Positions 1-7,988 of a stretch of 12,500 bases of DNA are shown in pieces (positions within the stretch are counted from its first letter, which is position 1; each line of letters opens with the position of its first letter). The DNA is taken from contig JAWQFJ010001327.1 in assembly GCA_034096865.1 (NCBI GenBank), forward strand, positions 34,346 to 46,845, in the 5' to 3' direction. The translations under genes and the position numbers were made by a program. Below the pieces are notes generated by a model. It searched no databases, was not told the DNA's origin, and saw only the letters and a list, made by a program, of their open reading frames with translations. The DNA comes from Theodoxus fluviatilis (taxonomy: Eukaryota; Mollusca; Gastropoda; Cycloneritida; Neritidae).

Positions 1-122
1 GCCTTGCTGAGGCCAACCACTTAACTGGCCCATCTCGCCATGGCGTCCCTGAACGACTGCCGGTTCCCACCGCAGAAAGCCACGCTAGAGGGCACTCATG
101 ATGGGAGGCCCAGTCACTTGGA

Positions 123-220
123 CGTCTCCTCACAGAATTACCTCCCTTGGAGACGCCACAAAAAACGTGATGCGTGAACCGTGCCAAAGTGACATCACGG
201 TTGCTCGTCGTCCTGAGACG
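123..220. repeat. Three consecutive small inverted repeats
   Basis: CGTCTCC at 123-129 pairs with GGAGACG at 149-155. AACCGTG at 177-183 pairs perfectly with CACGGTT at 196-202 (12-base loop). CGTC at 209-212 pairs with GACG at 217-220. All three arms are visible in the sequence. Whether they fold in RNA or bind a dimeric protein is unknown, and stems of this length also arise by chance. Confidence 0.35.
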
Positions 221-527
221 CAGAGTTCAATCCGTTTACACGCGTTGGTTTAATTCAACGTTGGCTTCTCCGCAATCACAGTGATATGGTCGTTTCTATA
301 TCGCACAAACAGGCTTGCTATTGTAGCAGTCGGGATCAATATCATCTACACGCTAAGCCGGTTTGCCTCCAGGTTGATGGCTGCTGGAATATGCTGGACA
401 TTCCCTATTCACATCAGATACGGCCTGATCGCAAGCTGTGGAACATTTCGATCTGAGACCGACTTGTTCCACGACAGTCCTTGGTCAGCTTATTCACACA
501 CTTTCCCCGTCTTTGTAAGCCTGGTGA

Positions 528-1075
528 TGACGCGGGTGGACAGAAATCCTGCGGGGTGATGACGTGAAGAGGGGCGTTACTGGCCTTGAAACAATTGAAA
601 AACGGGAGGCTGTCCTGCAGGAAGATGACGTGGGATTCTCAGCGTGATCAGGGAGGCAGGATGCGAGATGGCTGGACAAGGGATTAGGAGTCTTGATGAC
701 ATCCCACTGTCTTGGGGGCGTGGAGATAGCGGGATACAAATCTGTCGTGTGGGTCGAGGGTAAGGGAAGGCTGGCGTCGCCCTGGTTGATGACGTCTCAG
801 TCTCTGGAGGCCGCAGTCAGGCGAGGGTTCGCCCCTCTGGAGGCCGTCTTGCTGCGCAGAGCCGTCTCCATCCCCGAGGTCTGGCAGTCAGGAGCGGCAA
901 GGAGGCGGCGCACTGAGATGCTCACGGACTGAGTCCTTGCACCTGTGAAGGGAGGGAGGACGGGGAGGTGTAGGAGGCCGTCTGGATGACTGAGACTCCC
1001 TAGGGACAGGCTGGTCAGAGGTGGGTCTTACTCTTTCTCACGCTACCCTCAGCCCCAGTCGTGGTCCTGACGTCA
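528..1075. promoter_or_regulatory. Cluster of TGACGT (CRE/ATF-like) sites
   Basis: TGACGT occurs at 560-565, 626-631 and 790-795, and as the full palindrome TGACGTCA at 1068-1075. Near-variants lie at 528 (TGACGC) and 697 (TGACAT). Most sit in the longer context GATGACG. TGACGTCA is the well-known binding site of CREB/ATF-family bZIP factors. No TATA box, transcript start or nearby gene is visible, so a regulatory role is only a possibility. Confidence 0.2.
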
Positions 1076-1730
1076 GCAGCTTGCAAGTCCCGCCCTGGAG
1101 ACCTGGGCAGGAATGGTTCCCTGCAACACAGAAAGGAAAAGGCGCGGGTAAAATCGCTGCAGAAAAGAGTCGACACCATCGGGGTATCTTTAATCCTTCT
1201 TAAAAGCTTTCTGATTGGTCCTGGCAGACGGCACAAAAGCTGCAGAACGCCCATATTATGCCGTCACTGGGGATCGGTGAACGCCGTGTTGAAGACTCCG
1301 TGAAATCCTGGTTTTTCTGTCATTAATACTGATCAATCTGCGAACCGTCACTACCTCCAATAACCTAATTCATCGCACTACCTGGCCCAGAAATAGTGTA
1401 GTACGAGATGAAGCACCCCCAGAGATATACAGCGAGACGACCAACTGACAAACACATCATCAAGCGGCTCCAGCGCCTGGTTGCGCTGCCATCTGAACTT
1501 ACTTCCATAATTTCTGCCATTTTCCTTGCTTTAGCATGATGATATTCAATTTCCTTGTGTGTCAGACTTTAACTGTATTTGTGAAAAATCGTCAGCAATC
1601 AGCGTCGGAAGGTATTAAATGGGTTTCAGTTGTACTTGTCTAATTCCAGGAAATATATTGCGAGTCACTAACACGTGATGACTTTATCATTGGAAGCGAA
1701 TCTTACTTGACGGGCGGTAGCTTGAAATAC

Positions 1731-1759
1731 AACAAACAAACAAACAAACAAACAAACAA
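1731..1759. repeat. (AACA)n microsatellite
   Basis: About seven perfect copies of the tetranucleotide AACA, followed directly by an AT-rich run. Confidence 0.95.
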
Positions 1760-2370
1760 TATTTAAATGCAGTCAGCACGACTATATAGTCCTTTCACCA
1801 CAAACACAATTAACAGTCCACTGTTTTATCACTTTTGAGAGGCTCACAAATGGAATTTTGGTACACTTAAGTGTCCGATTCCATATTTTCCCTACAACTT
1901 AGATTTTCATCGATTTGCTTGGCATTGATCAGGTTTGAAAGTCTTGAAACCCCCTAGCAAATAGATATCTACTGCCGATTTTCTTTGCGACTTTCATTTA
2001 TTTAAAATGAATCGAATACCACAAAAAGTAAAAGTTGAATGTAGTTATACAATACATTCTTCACTGCTACGATGCAAAGTACTTCCTCTCAGCATTGCCT
2101 CTGTCATTGAGCAGTCTGTGTGTGAGGAAAGGGCAGAGACTGCACTGCAAATGCACTTATAGCGCTAAAGTACATCTGTCCTGGACATTATGCTTTGCAG
2201 GTCAAACGTGACAGCAACAGCAGGAAGACAGCACCGCGACTGAAGAGCTCCTGAACGCTGTCTCATTACCAGTGTCATCGACACTAAGTGGCCATGCATC
2301 GCGGACGTTTTTAACGTTCAGTAGCACACGGAACAGTATGTGACTAGGTCTCTGTGTGACTGACTGACTG
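1760..2370. other. Unassigned AT-rich sequence
   Basis: No open frame worth reporting. A 6-bp perfect stem, AGTGTC/GACACT with a 3-base loop, lies at 2271-2285, and three TGAC/TGACTGAC units lead into the microsatellite at 2357-2370. Nothing else is recognised. Confidence 0.5.
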
Positions 2371-2758
<388 letters not shown>

Positions 2759-2761
2759 ACA

Positions 2762-2899
2762 TCCCTCCTCCTCCTCCTCCTCCTCCTCCTCCTCCTCCTC
2801 CTCCTCCTCCTCCTCCTCCTCCTCCTCCTCTCCTTCTCCTCCTCCTCCTCCTCCTCTCCTCCTCCTCCCCCCCCCCCCCCCCTCCTCCTCCTCCTTCTC
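2762..2899. repeat. (CCT)n tract with 16-base C run
   Basis: An uninterrupted stretch of 138 pyrimidines on the + strand, mostly CCT triplets, with a run of 16 C at 2867-2882. The - strand is therefore (AGG)n plus a 16-base G run, which can form G-quadruplex structures. It is separated from the TC array by only seven bases. Confidence 0.95.
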
Positions 2900-3318
2900 G
2901 CCAGTCATGACTCCTCGAATCCCATCCTACTCTTTTCCTTCATTTTTCCTCTCAATCCAACTTTCGCCTCTTCATTCATCTCTTGGACGCTTTTAACCCT
3001 TTTTCTTATGTTCTTCGCTTTTTTCCCGTTCCTCTGTCCGACGAGAAGAGACGAGGCGTCAGCTGCAGCTGCCGGCCCCCCTCGATGTCGTGTGCGCTTC
3101 TTAGCAAGCAGGGATGAAATTGTTTGGGATGCGCCCGAGTCTCCCAACTCCCATTCCTGTCGATTGGCACTCCTCTCAAGAGCTGGCCTTAGGGAGAAAC
3201 TGGGGGACAAGCCTGCCGCCAAACTCGTGTAAAAATGGGAAGCAAGCACTATAACACAGGAGCAAGTGGTGTGATCCACACTCCAGCAGAGAGGGGGGAA
3301 ACATTCGAGTGCTGACAG
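2900..3318. other. Unassigned spacer between pyrimidine tracts
   Basis: No gene recognised. Tandem CAGCTG E-box hexamers lie at 3060-3065 and 3066-3071. The 74-codon frame at 3008-3232 has no recognisable domain, no supporting context and a pyrimidine-driven Phe-rich start, so I do not call it. Confidence 0.5.
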
Positions 3319-3415
3319 CTCCCCCTCCCTTCCCCTCCCCCTTCTCCTCCCCTCCTCTCTCCCCTCCCGTCCCCCTTTCACTCCCTTCCCCTCTCCTTCT
3401 CTCCATCCCACTCCC
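3319..3415. repeat. Irregular polypyrimidine (CCCT-rich) tract
   Basis: Bases 3319-3368 are 50 consecutive pyrimidines of mixed CCCCT/CTT units. The tract then continues with only a few purines to about 3415. It resembles a decayed version of the 2762-2899 tract in composition but has no fixed unit. Confidence 0.8.
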
Positions 3416-3452
3416 CGAGCCCCCGTGAACAGATTCCCAGCGTCACAGTTAC

Positions 3453-3454
<2 letters not shown>

Positions 3455-3518
<64 letters not shown>

Positions 3519-3561
3519 CACAGACACGCAGGCAGACACACAGACAGACACACAGACAGAA
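3455..3561. repeat. (GA)29 followed by GACA/GACACA repeats
   Basis: Perfect GA dinucleotides run from 3455 to 3512. Imperfect CAGACA/CACAGACA units follow to about 3561. It is the reverse-complement type of the TC array at 2371-2754, including the TCTG (CAGA) variants. Frames across it encode Arg-Glu repeats and are low-complexity artefacts. Confidence 0.96.
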
Positions 3562-4037
3562 GAAGGTCAAAGAGGAGACGAGGAGTAAGGGGAAGGTATT
3601 GGGACTCGTAGGACAGAGAAATGAGTGCCCAGATGTCTACGTAGAGCACCGTCCTCTGCAGCCAAAGTCTTTCAGATCTGGAGTGACGGTTTTGGGCCAG
3701 AGGCCAAAGGCAGCGTGTTGCATGAGTAATTTGACTGAGGACAAGAACTTCATAAGAAGAGAGACGATTGACGGTCCTGTCTTCCTGACACTCTAGGGGG
3801 AGTGGGCCACACCTGGGTCATAGCCTCAGGTGCCCGTCAGTCGTCAACAGCGACCAGGCACACTGTGTGGTGGTCTGCCTCGCCGAAGCACAGGCTGGAG
3901 GTGTCTAAAGAAAAGGGTTAAGCTGAGCTGAAATGAATTCCATAGAACTGGATTCATCTCGGTTGAGATGAATTGAATCAGTCTGGTGATGACGAGTTCA
4001 GATCCCCTCTGGAACACTCGGGGTTCGTGCCAACACC
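3562..4037. other. Unassigned sequence with one clear hairpin
   Basis: No gene recognised. ATTCATCTC (3952-3960) and GAGATGAAT (3965-3973) form a perfect 9-bp stem with a GGTT loop. No T run follows it. Confidence 0.5.
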
Positions 4038-4059
4038 TGCTACTGCTACTGCTACTGCT
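4038..4059. repeat. Short TGCTAC hexanucleotide repeat
   Basis: About 3.7 perfect copies of TGCTAC. Confidence 0.85.
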
Positions 4060-4138
4060 TCAGGGCCACATCGAGGTGGCAAAGAGCCTTGCATACCTCG
4101 CGTCTCCAGGGTGCAGGTCCACGTTGTCCAAGAGACTG

Positions 4139-4167
4139 ATATATGTATATGTATGTATAGACTGATG

Positions 4168-4228
<61 letters not shown>

Positions 4229-4232
4229 GTAT
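4139..4232. repeat. TATATG/TATG microsatellite
   Basis: A short ATATG/TATG lead at 4139-4160 is followed, after one interruption, by a regular TATATG hexamer array at 4166-4232. The frames through it read Tyr-Met or Tyr-Val repeats and are not genes. Confidence 0.95.
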
Positions 4233-4773
4233 TCATCACTCTTGCATGTGCCCTTTCCAGAATTTCACCTCAGAAGTGTTTTACATTCCGAAGTGGTGTT
4301 TTTGGCTTCCTTGTAAAAAGCTCAACCTGGGTGATGATCGAGCACCGACTTGCAGAAAGTTGCGCAGTTCTGGAGACGAGAATATGAAGACTTACTCCCA
4401 TGTGCGCAATTAATTGCTCTCGGGATTTGCAAAGAGGTTTTTCAGGTGATGATTGAAAGTGTCATCTCCGCTAACACTGTTTAATGGAGAAGTTCACACC
4501 AATAAAGAGGTTTGGAATTTTTCCTCCTGATACACTGAAATGTCAGTATGGATGGTATGGAGGTCCCGTCTGCACCTGACCTAGTCGTTGTCAATTTGAA
4601 GTTTTAAAAACGTGTTTCAGCTCGCATAGACTTTCCATCACGGGATGCAGACAACCTTCTTGTGGACAACGTGACTCGTCCAGCAAAAAAGTCTGTGAGT
4701 AGAATATATCATGGAATCCTCTCAAAGTTAACCTGAGAAATAGTTAACCGTTCAATTAAGACAGTAAAGTCCA
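4233..4773. other. Unassigned sequence before the satellite
   Basis: No gene or RNA recognised. An AATAAA hexamer at 4501-4506 is present but no coding frame leads into it. Confidence 0.5.
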
Positions 4774-4971
4774 ATTGAGGACAGTTACATATGCGTTATA
4801 AGACAGAGAGTGCATTGAGTGAGGACAATTACATCATTATAGGACATGGAGTGTATTGAGTGAGGGCAATTACATCGTTATAAGACAGAGAGTGTATTGA
4901 GTGAGGACAATTACATCGTTATAGGACATGCAGTGTATTGAGTGAGGACACTCTCTGCGTTACAAGTCATA
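4774..4971. repeat. 41-bp satellite array, left part
   Basis: Units begin with ATTGAG at 4774, 4814, 4855, 4896 and 4937, giving periods of 40, 41, 41 and 41. The consensus carries GAGTGAGGACAATTACATCG and ends in GTGT. The two middle variants alternate (GGACATG versus AGACAGAG), hinting at a two-unit higher-order repeat. The fifth unit differs (CTCTCTGCGTTACAAG) and is cut off by the DNA transposon. The array resumes at 9788. Confidence 0.93.
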
Positions 4972-4974
4972 TTA

Positions 4975-4988
4975 GGCTTGTTCAGGAG
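4975..4988 (+). repeat. Left terminal inverted repeat of the MITE
   Basis: GGCTTGTTCAGGAG, matching 9763-9776 in inverse orientation with no mismatch. An inverted copy of its TGTTCAGGA core lies at 5041-5049, so this end can fold on itself. Confidence 0.85.
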
Positions 4989-5025
4989 TACAAAGCGCTG
5001 CATGAGCGCTTCATGTTGGCAATTG

Positions 5026-5059
5026 AGCGCTCTTTGCCTTTCCTGAACACCTACAGATT
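5026..5059. repeat. Left copy of 34-bp duplication flanking the LTR element
   Basis: Identical to 9335-9368. The last seven bases (ACAGATT) are shared with LTR sequence and the first base (A) is shared with the right LTR terminus, so 26 bases (5027-5052) are unambiguously duplicated MITE sequence. Confidence 0.85.
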
Positions 5060-5378
5060 CATGTTTTCCCCTCTTTATTGTTTTGATGATTTAAGTGTGT
5101 TTTAAGACTGAAGCCTTTAACGTTTTCATAGCTGAGAAAAGCTGTCCCCTGCTGGATCTTAGTCTCAGAGAATCCTGGCACAACCTTTCTGCACTGGAGT
5201 TGTTTTTCTGGGTCGGATGCCACATGGCTGTTTTTGTATATACCGGACTTCCTGCGAGGTAGGGTGACCGATGTCCTTGAGCTTGTTTTTCAAAGCTTGC
5301 CTTGAAGGCGGGTTTTTCTGCCAAGTCAGCTTTCTGTCCAAGAGTCCCGCGCATGCGTAGAAATGCTTGATGTGTTTT

Positions 5379-5384
5379 AATAAA
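5379..5384 (+). promoter_or_regulatory. AATAAA in 5' LTR (same at 8319-8324)
   Basis: Lies in TTTTAATAAAACC. It is a candidate polyadenylation signal for the R region, but a second AATAAA exists near the LTR end, and no transcript data decide between them. Confidence 0.3.
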
Positions 5385-5585
5385 ACCATTTGCTCATTGA
5401 GAATTCAGTTAGTTGGCGAAAGGACAGGGTGCTAGAACACCACGCTCCCATCCAAGCTACTCCGTGTGTCTGATCCCCTCCCCAGAGCACGTAAAACGAG
5501 AGAAGTATTTGTATCATCCCTGTTTGCCCAAAAGAAAGAGAATTGGGCCGTAATTGATTAAATCCCTTTGGAAGGGGTTGTCACG

Positions 5586-5591
5586 TATAAG
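5586..5591 (+). promoter_or_regulatory. Weak TATA-like box in LTR
   Basis: TATAAG in the context CACGTATAAGAGAG, about 530 bases into the LTR and upstream of its GC-rich block. It is repeated at 8526-8531. It is the best TATA-like match I see in the LTR, but it is weak. Confidence 0.2.
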
Positions 5592-6358
5592 AGAGTAAGT
5601 TTTCTCACCCTCCAAACCAAAGCAGTGAGAGTTGTGGAGACTCTCACCCCAGAAGTTGACCAACGCGCTGACACGCTTGCGGCTGGAGCGAGGCCCGCCT
5701 CAAACCCCTCCCGAGAGCGCCTGCCACGCTCGCCTGCACGCCTGCTGGTCTGAGATGCCCAGCCGCACAGCCGTCGTCTGCTTGAGATCGCTCCCCTCCT
5801 GCCTGGCTCCCTCCCGCCTGCCCAGGTTGGAACAACGCTGACCACCACAGCCGGGGAAATCTCACCCCAGGAGTTTTCATCTGCATTAGCGCTGTGTTGT
5901 GGTTGTTTCTGCCCTTTGCCCGAGAGCGCATAGGAGCAGTGATTGATGGCCTTTGTTCTCGGTCGAGAACGTGTGATTAGATTGTGAGTCCTCAAGTTTA
6001 GTTATGACCTTCATCGTTGGAATTACTAAGGTACAGTGAATACGTATTTTGAACTATTTCTGAATTCAAAGACTGAACTCTTGAACTCTTTTGCTCCACA
6101 GAGACATAGATTGATTATTCCCTATTTGAAACCACGTGGGTATGCATTTATCTGTTTAAACTACATTGAAAGCCCCCCCCAAAAGGGGCGATTGATCGAT
6201 TATCTGCTTTTCTGATTATTAAATACCCTTTCTTAATTGTCAAACCTGTTGTCCTCCTGTTCCTTTGCATGTGCATGACAGAGATTTTGATTTATTTTTA
6301 ATTGTGCGTTCCTCCTCCCCAAGTAAATCCCCTAGACACAAGCGCATAGCGCCGAGCC

Positions 6359-6376
6359 TGTGTTTTAATAAACACA
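6359..6376 (+). promoter_or_regulatory. Hairpin presenting AATAAA near LTR end
   Basis: TGTGTTT (6359-6365) and AAACACA (6370-6376) form a perfect 7-bp stem with a TAAT loop, and AATAAA (6367-6372) spans loop and stem. An identical copy is at 9299-9316. A signal about 25 bases before the LTR end would leave a very short downstream segment, so this may or may not be the working signal. Confidence 0.4.
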
Positions 6377-6398
6377 AGAGAGGAGAAACGTCACAGCA

Positions 6399-6412
6399 TG
6401 GGGTGCTCGTCC
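6399..6412 (+). other. Primer binding site, tRNA-Pro-like
   Basis: TGGGGTGCTCGTCC begins three bases after the 5' LTR. Eukaryotic tRNA-Pro typically ends GGACGAGCCCCCA, whose complement is TGGGGGCTCGTCC. The site matches this with one extra T after TGGGG. Complementarity stops afterwards. Position and match make it a credible minus-strand primer site, altered by one insertion. Confidence 0.6.
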
Positions 6413-6610
6413 AAAATGTGGAAGCAATTGTTCAGAGTTTTGTAGGGCATGAATAATTGTGTTGGATAACCATTGCCATTGTGATTTATCACCCTTTTTG
6501 AGTAACCCTGTTTTGGCATTCTTGTCTGGGCTTGCTAGAGATCACGTGGTTTGTGATGTTTTGATGTTTGCTGATTTCTTAGCGTTTGTGAAGATCGCGG
6601 AATTTTCACA

Positions 6611-6966
6611 ATGGATTACAGAGCAGTGTTGAAGATTGAGTCTGAGATTGATTCAATAGATAGAGCAGGTTTGGAGTTTTGATAGAGAAGTTTGGGTTGA
6701 GTGCAGGCGAGGGTTCTACTAAATATTTTGCAGGGGATTTTGGTGCAAGTTCAGAAGAGCGGAGTTAGTGAGGATAGCAAGGGGGAAGTGGAAGAGGGAA
6801 AAACGAGAAATGGAGGTGAAGTGGGAGGAGAAGAGAGAGAGGGAGAGACAGCAGATGGAGAAGGATGGGGAAGAGAGAGAAAGGGCTAAAGAGGCTATGA
6901 GAAGAGAGATGGAAAGAAAGGTGAAGAAGTGGGAGAGCTTGGTTTTCGAACAAGCCAAATTGAGGC

Positions 6967-7005
<39 letters not shown>

Positions 7006-7040
7006 AGGGAAGAGAGAGAAGAGGAGGAGTTCCGACCTAG
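6611..7040 (+). pseudogene. Frame-broken gag-like remnant
   Basis: An ATG at 6611 opens a 23-codon frame starting MDYRAVLKIESEIDSID and stopped by TGA at 6680-6682. The next 30 or so sensible codons continue in a different frame (LIEKFGLSAGEGSTKYF) to a TAG near 6770. From about 6768 a third frame runs to 7040 and is very rich in Glu, Arg and Lys, with strong coiled-coil character. It includes a (GA)n microsatellite at 6969-7002 that reads as Arg-Glu repeats. The order (short acidic N-terminus, then a long charged helix, at the 5' end of an LTR element interior) suits a decayed gag, but no capsid or zinc-knuckle motif is visible, so the identity is an inference. At least two frame changes break it. 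It cannot make a full product as it stands. Confidence 0.4.
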
Positions 7041-7048
7041 AGGGGAGC

Positions 7049-7464
7049 AGGTGTAAAGCCCTACCTGTGTTGTTTAAGGTGTGAAACCTTATTTGTGTGG
7101 ATCAAGGTGTGAAGCCTTGTGAAGATGACAGGTGTGAAGCCTGCTTAATTAATGATGATGGTGAGAAGCCTCATCAAAGGTGAGAAGCCTTGTGAAGATG
7201 ACAGGTGTGAAGCCTGCTTAATTAATGATGATGGTGAGAAGCCTCATCAAAGGTGAGAAGCCTTGTGAAGATGACAGGTGTGAAGCCTGCTTAATTAATG
7301 ATGAAGGTGAGAAGCCTCATCAAAGGTGAGAAGCCTTGTGTTGATGACAGGTGTGAAGCCTGCTTAATTAATGATGAAGGTGAGAAGCCTCATCAAGGGT
7401 GTGAAGCCTGATTAATTAAGTTGTTGTGGGTGTGATGCCTACTGAATGTTGGGTGCGATGCCTA
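7049..7464 (+). repeat. 73-bp minisatellite built on GGTGNGAAGCCT
   Basis: The 12-mer GGTG(A/T)GAAGCCT and close variants occur 17 times. In the core, units start at 7104, 7176, 7249 and 7322 and end at 7394 (periods 72, 73, 73). Each unit has three 12-mers separated by TGTGAAGATGAC, GCTTAATTAATGATGA and CATC spacers. Flanking copies are more divergent (GGGTGTGATGCC, GGGTGCGATGCC). The 12-mer reads Gly-Val/Glu-Lys-Pro in one frame, but the 73-bp period and stops in every frame mean it does not code now. Confidence 0.92.
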
Positions 7465-7974
7465 ACTAAGTGTTGTGGGAGGAAGATATGCTTCCTATTA
7501 GTGTTATCCCTTTGAAGGGTATTATGTTGAGCAGAGTATAGCTCATTGATGTGCAGGTAACTTCCCCTGTGGGTACGGGGTTGTTTAAGAATTGTCCCAC
7601 CGCGTCCCCTACGCGATTCGTAAGAGGCGAATAAATAGGCGGATCGTCAGACAGACGATAGTAGTTGTTGTAAATTCCTACTGTTAGAGAGGAAAAGGAA
7701 CCTCTTTTTGTTCCCTTGATTTCTGTAGACTTACCCTGTAGAGTTTGCAGGGAGAACGTTTATTTGGTCGTCAATGTGGTGAACTGTTTACCAGAGTTTT
7801 GACATGTTTTATGTTGAGTGGCTTTGCTGAAAGTGAATTGGGTTTTGAGTCCGGATGGACTGGTAGACTGCACTGAAGTTTTGCAGCAACAATGTCAATG
7901 ATGAGATTGCATCTCCTGTTTTGAGTCTGTGTTTTGAAATTTTCTTGTTAAACTCAGTAAGAAAATTCCACTTT
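7465..7974 (+). other. 3' interior of the LTR element, no intact gene
   Basis: No long open frame. The best is a Met-less stretch of 42 codons at 7674-7799 closed by TGA, containing EPLFVPLISVDLPC. Its hydrophobic beta-strand-like texture could be a decayed pol or protease fragment, but I see no DTG/DSG motif. CCC/GGG-rich short stems occur near 7566-7586. Confidence 0.4.
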
Positions 7975-7988
7975 GAAGGGGGAGGGAG
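7975..7988 (+). other. Polypurine tract
   Basis: GAAGGGGGAGGGAG lies immediately upstream of the TGTGAC start of the 3' LTR. This is the expected place and composition for the plus-strand primer of reverse transcription, and it independently fixes the LTR boundary. Confidence 0.85.

Larger units (their letters stand above)
1..1730. other. Unassigned sequence, no gene recognised
   Basis: Every open frame here is short (under about 95 codons), lies in conflicting overlapping frames and matches no family I know. No convincing splice-bounded exon or tRNA structure was found. The first 1,300 bases are fairly balanced in composition with many CpG. From about 1,320 the sequence becomes AT-richer. 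It could be intergenic or intronic. Small inverted repeats and TGACGT-like sites inside it are listed separately. Confidence 0.5.
5053..6395 (+). repeat. 5' LTR, lacking its first four bases
   Basis: Aligns without gaps to 7993-9335 at an offset of 2,940 with one substitution. The expected TGTG start is absent: MITE sequence ending ACACCT runs directly into ACAGATTC. The LTR contains a GC-rich block around 5690-5860, a 15-bp near-direct repeat (CTCACCCCAGAAGTT at 5643 and CTCACCCCAGGAGTT at 5861), a weak TATAAG at 5586-5591 and two AATAAA hexamers. Frames inside it appear identically in the other LTR and encode nothing recognisable. Confidence 0.93.

Noticed and set aside
819..840. tRNA B-box-like GGGTTCGCCCC
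   Set aside because: The local stem exists, but no D-arm, anticodon arm or acceptor stem can be placed around it.
2905..3570. 221-codon minus-strand frame
   Set aside because: Its start-to-end content is dominated by the GA and CCCT tracts, with no recognisable domain in the unique part.
3973..4413. 146-codon frame with Tyr-Val repeats
   Set aside because: The middle is the TATATG hexamer array and the flanks are unrecognisable and short.
5027..5052. 26-bp duplication as an ordinary target site duplication
   Set aside because: LTR integrases make 4-6 bp duplications, and the left LTR terminus is damaged at the same point, so repair or template switching explains it better.
5558..5995. 145-codon minus-strand frame, repeated exactly at 8498-8935
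   Set aside because: It lies inside the LTR, antisense to the element and over its GC-rich block; the duplication reflects LTR identity, and it shows no domain.
6172..6190. C8-A4-G4 run as a terminator hairpin
   Set aside because: The stem is only 4-5 bp, no T run follows, and the sequence is an internal part of the LTR.
7104..7394. CRISPR-like array
   Set aside because: The spacers are themselves repeated, so this is a tandem minisatellite, and the sequence is clearly of eukaryotic transposon type.
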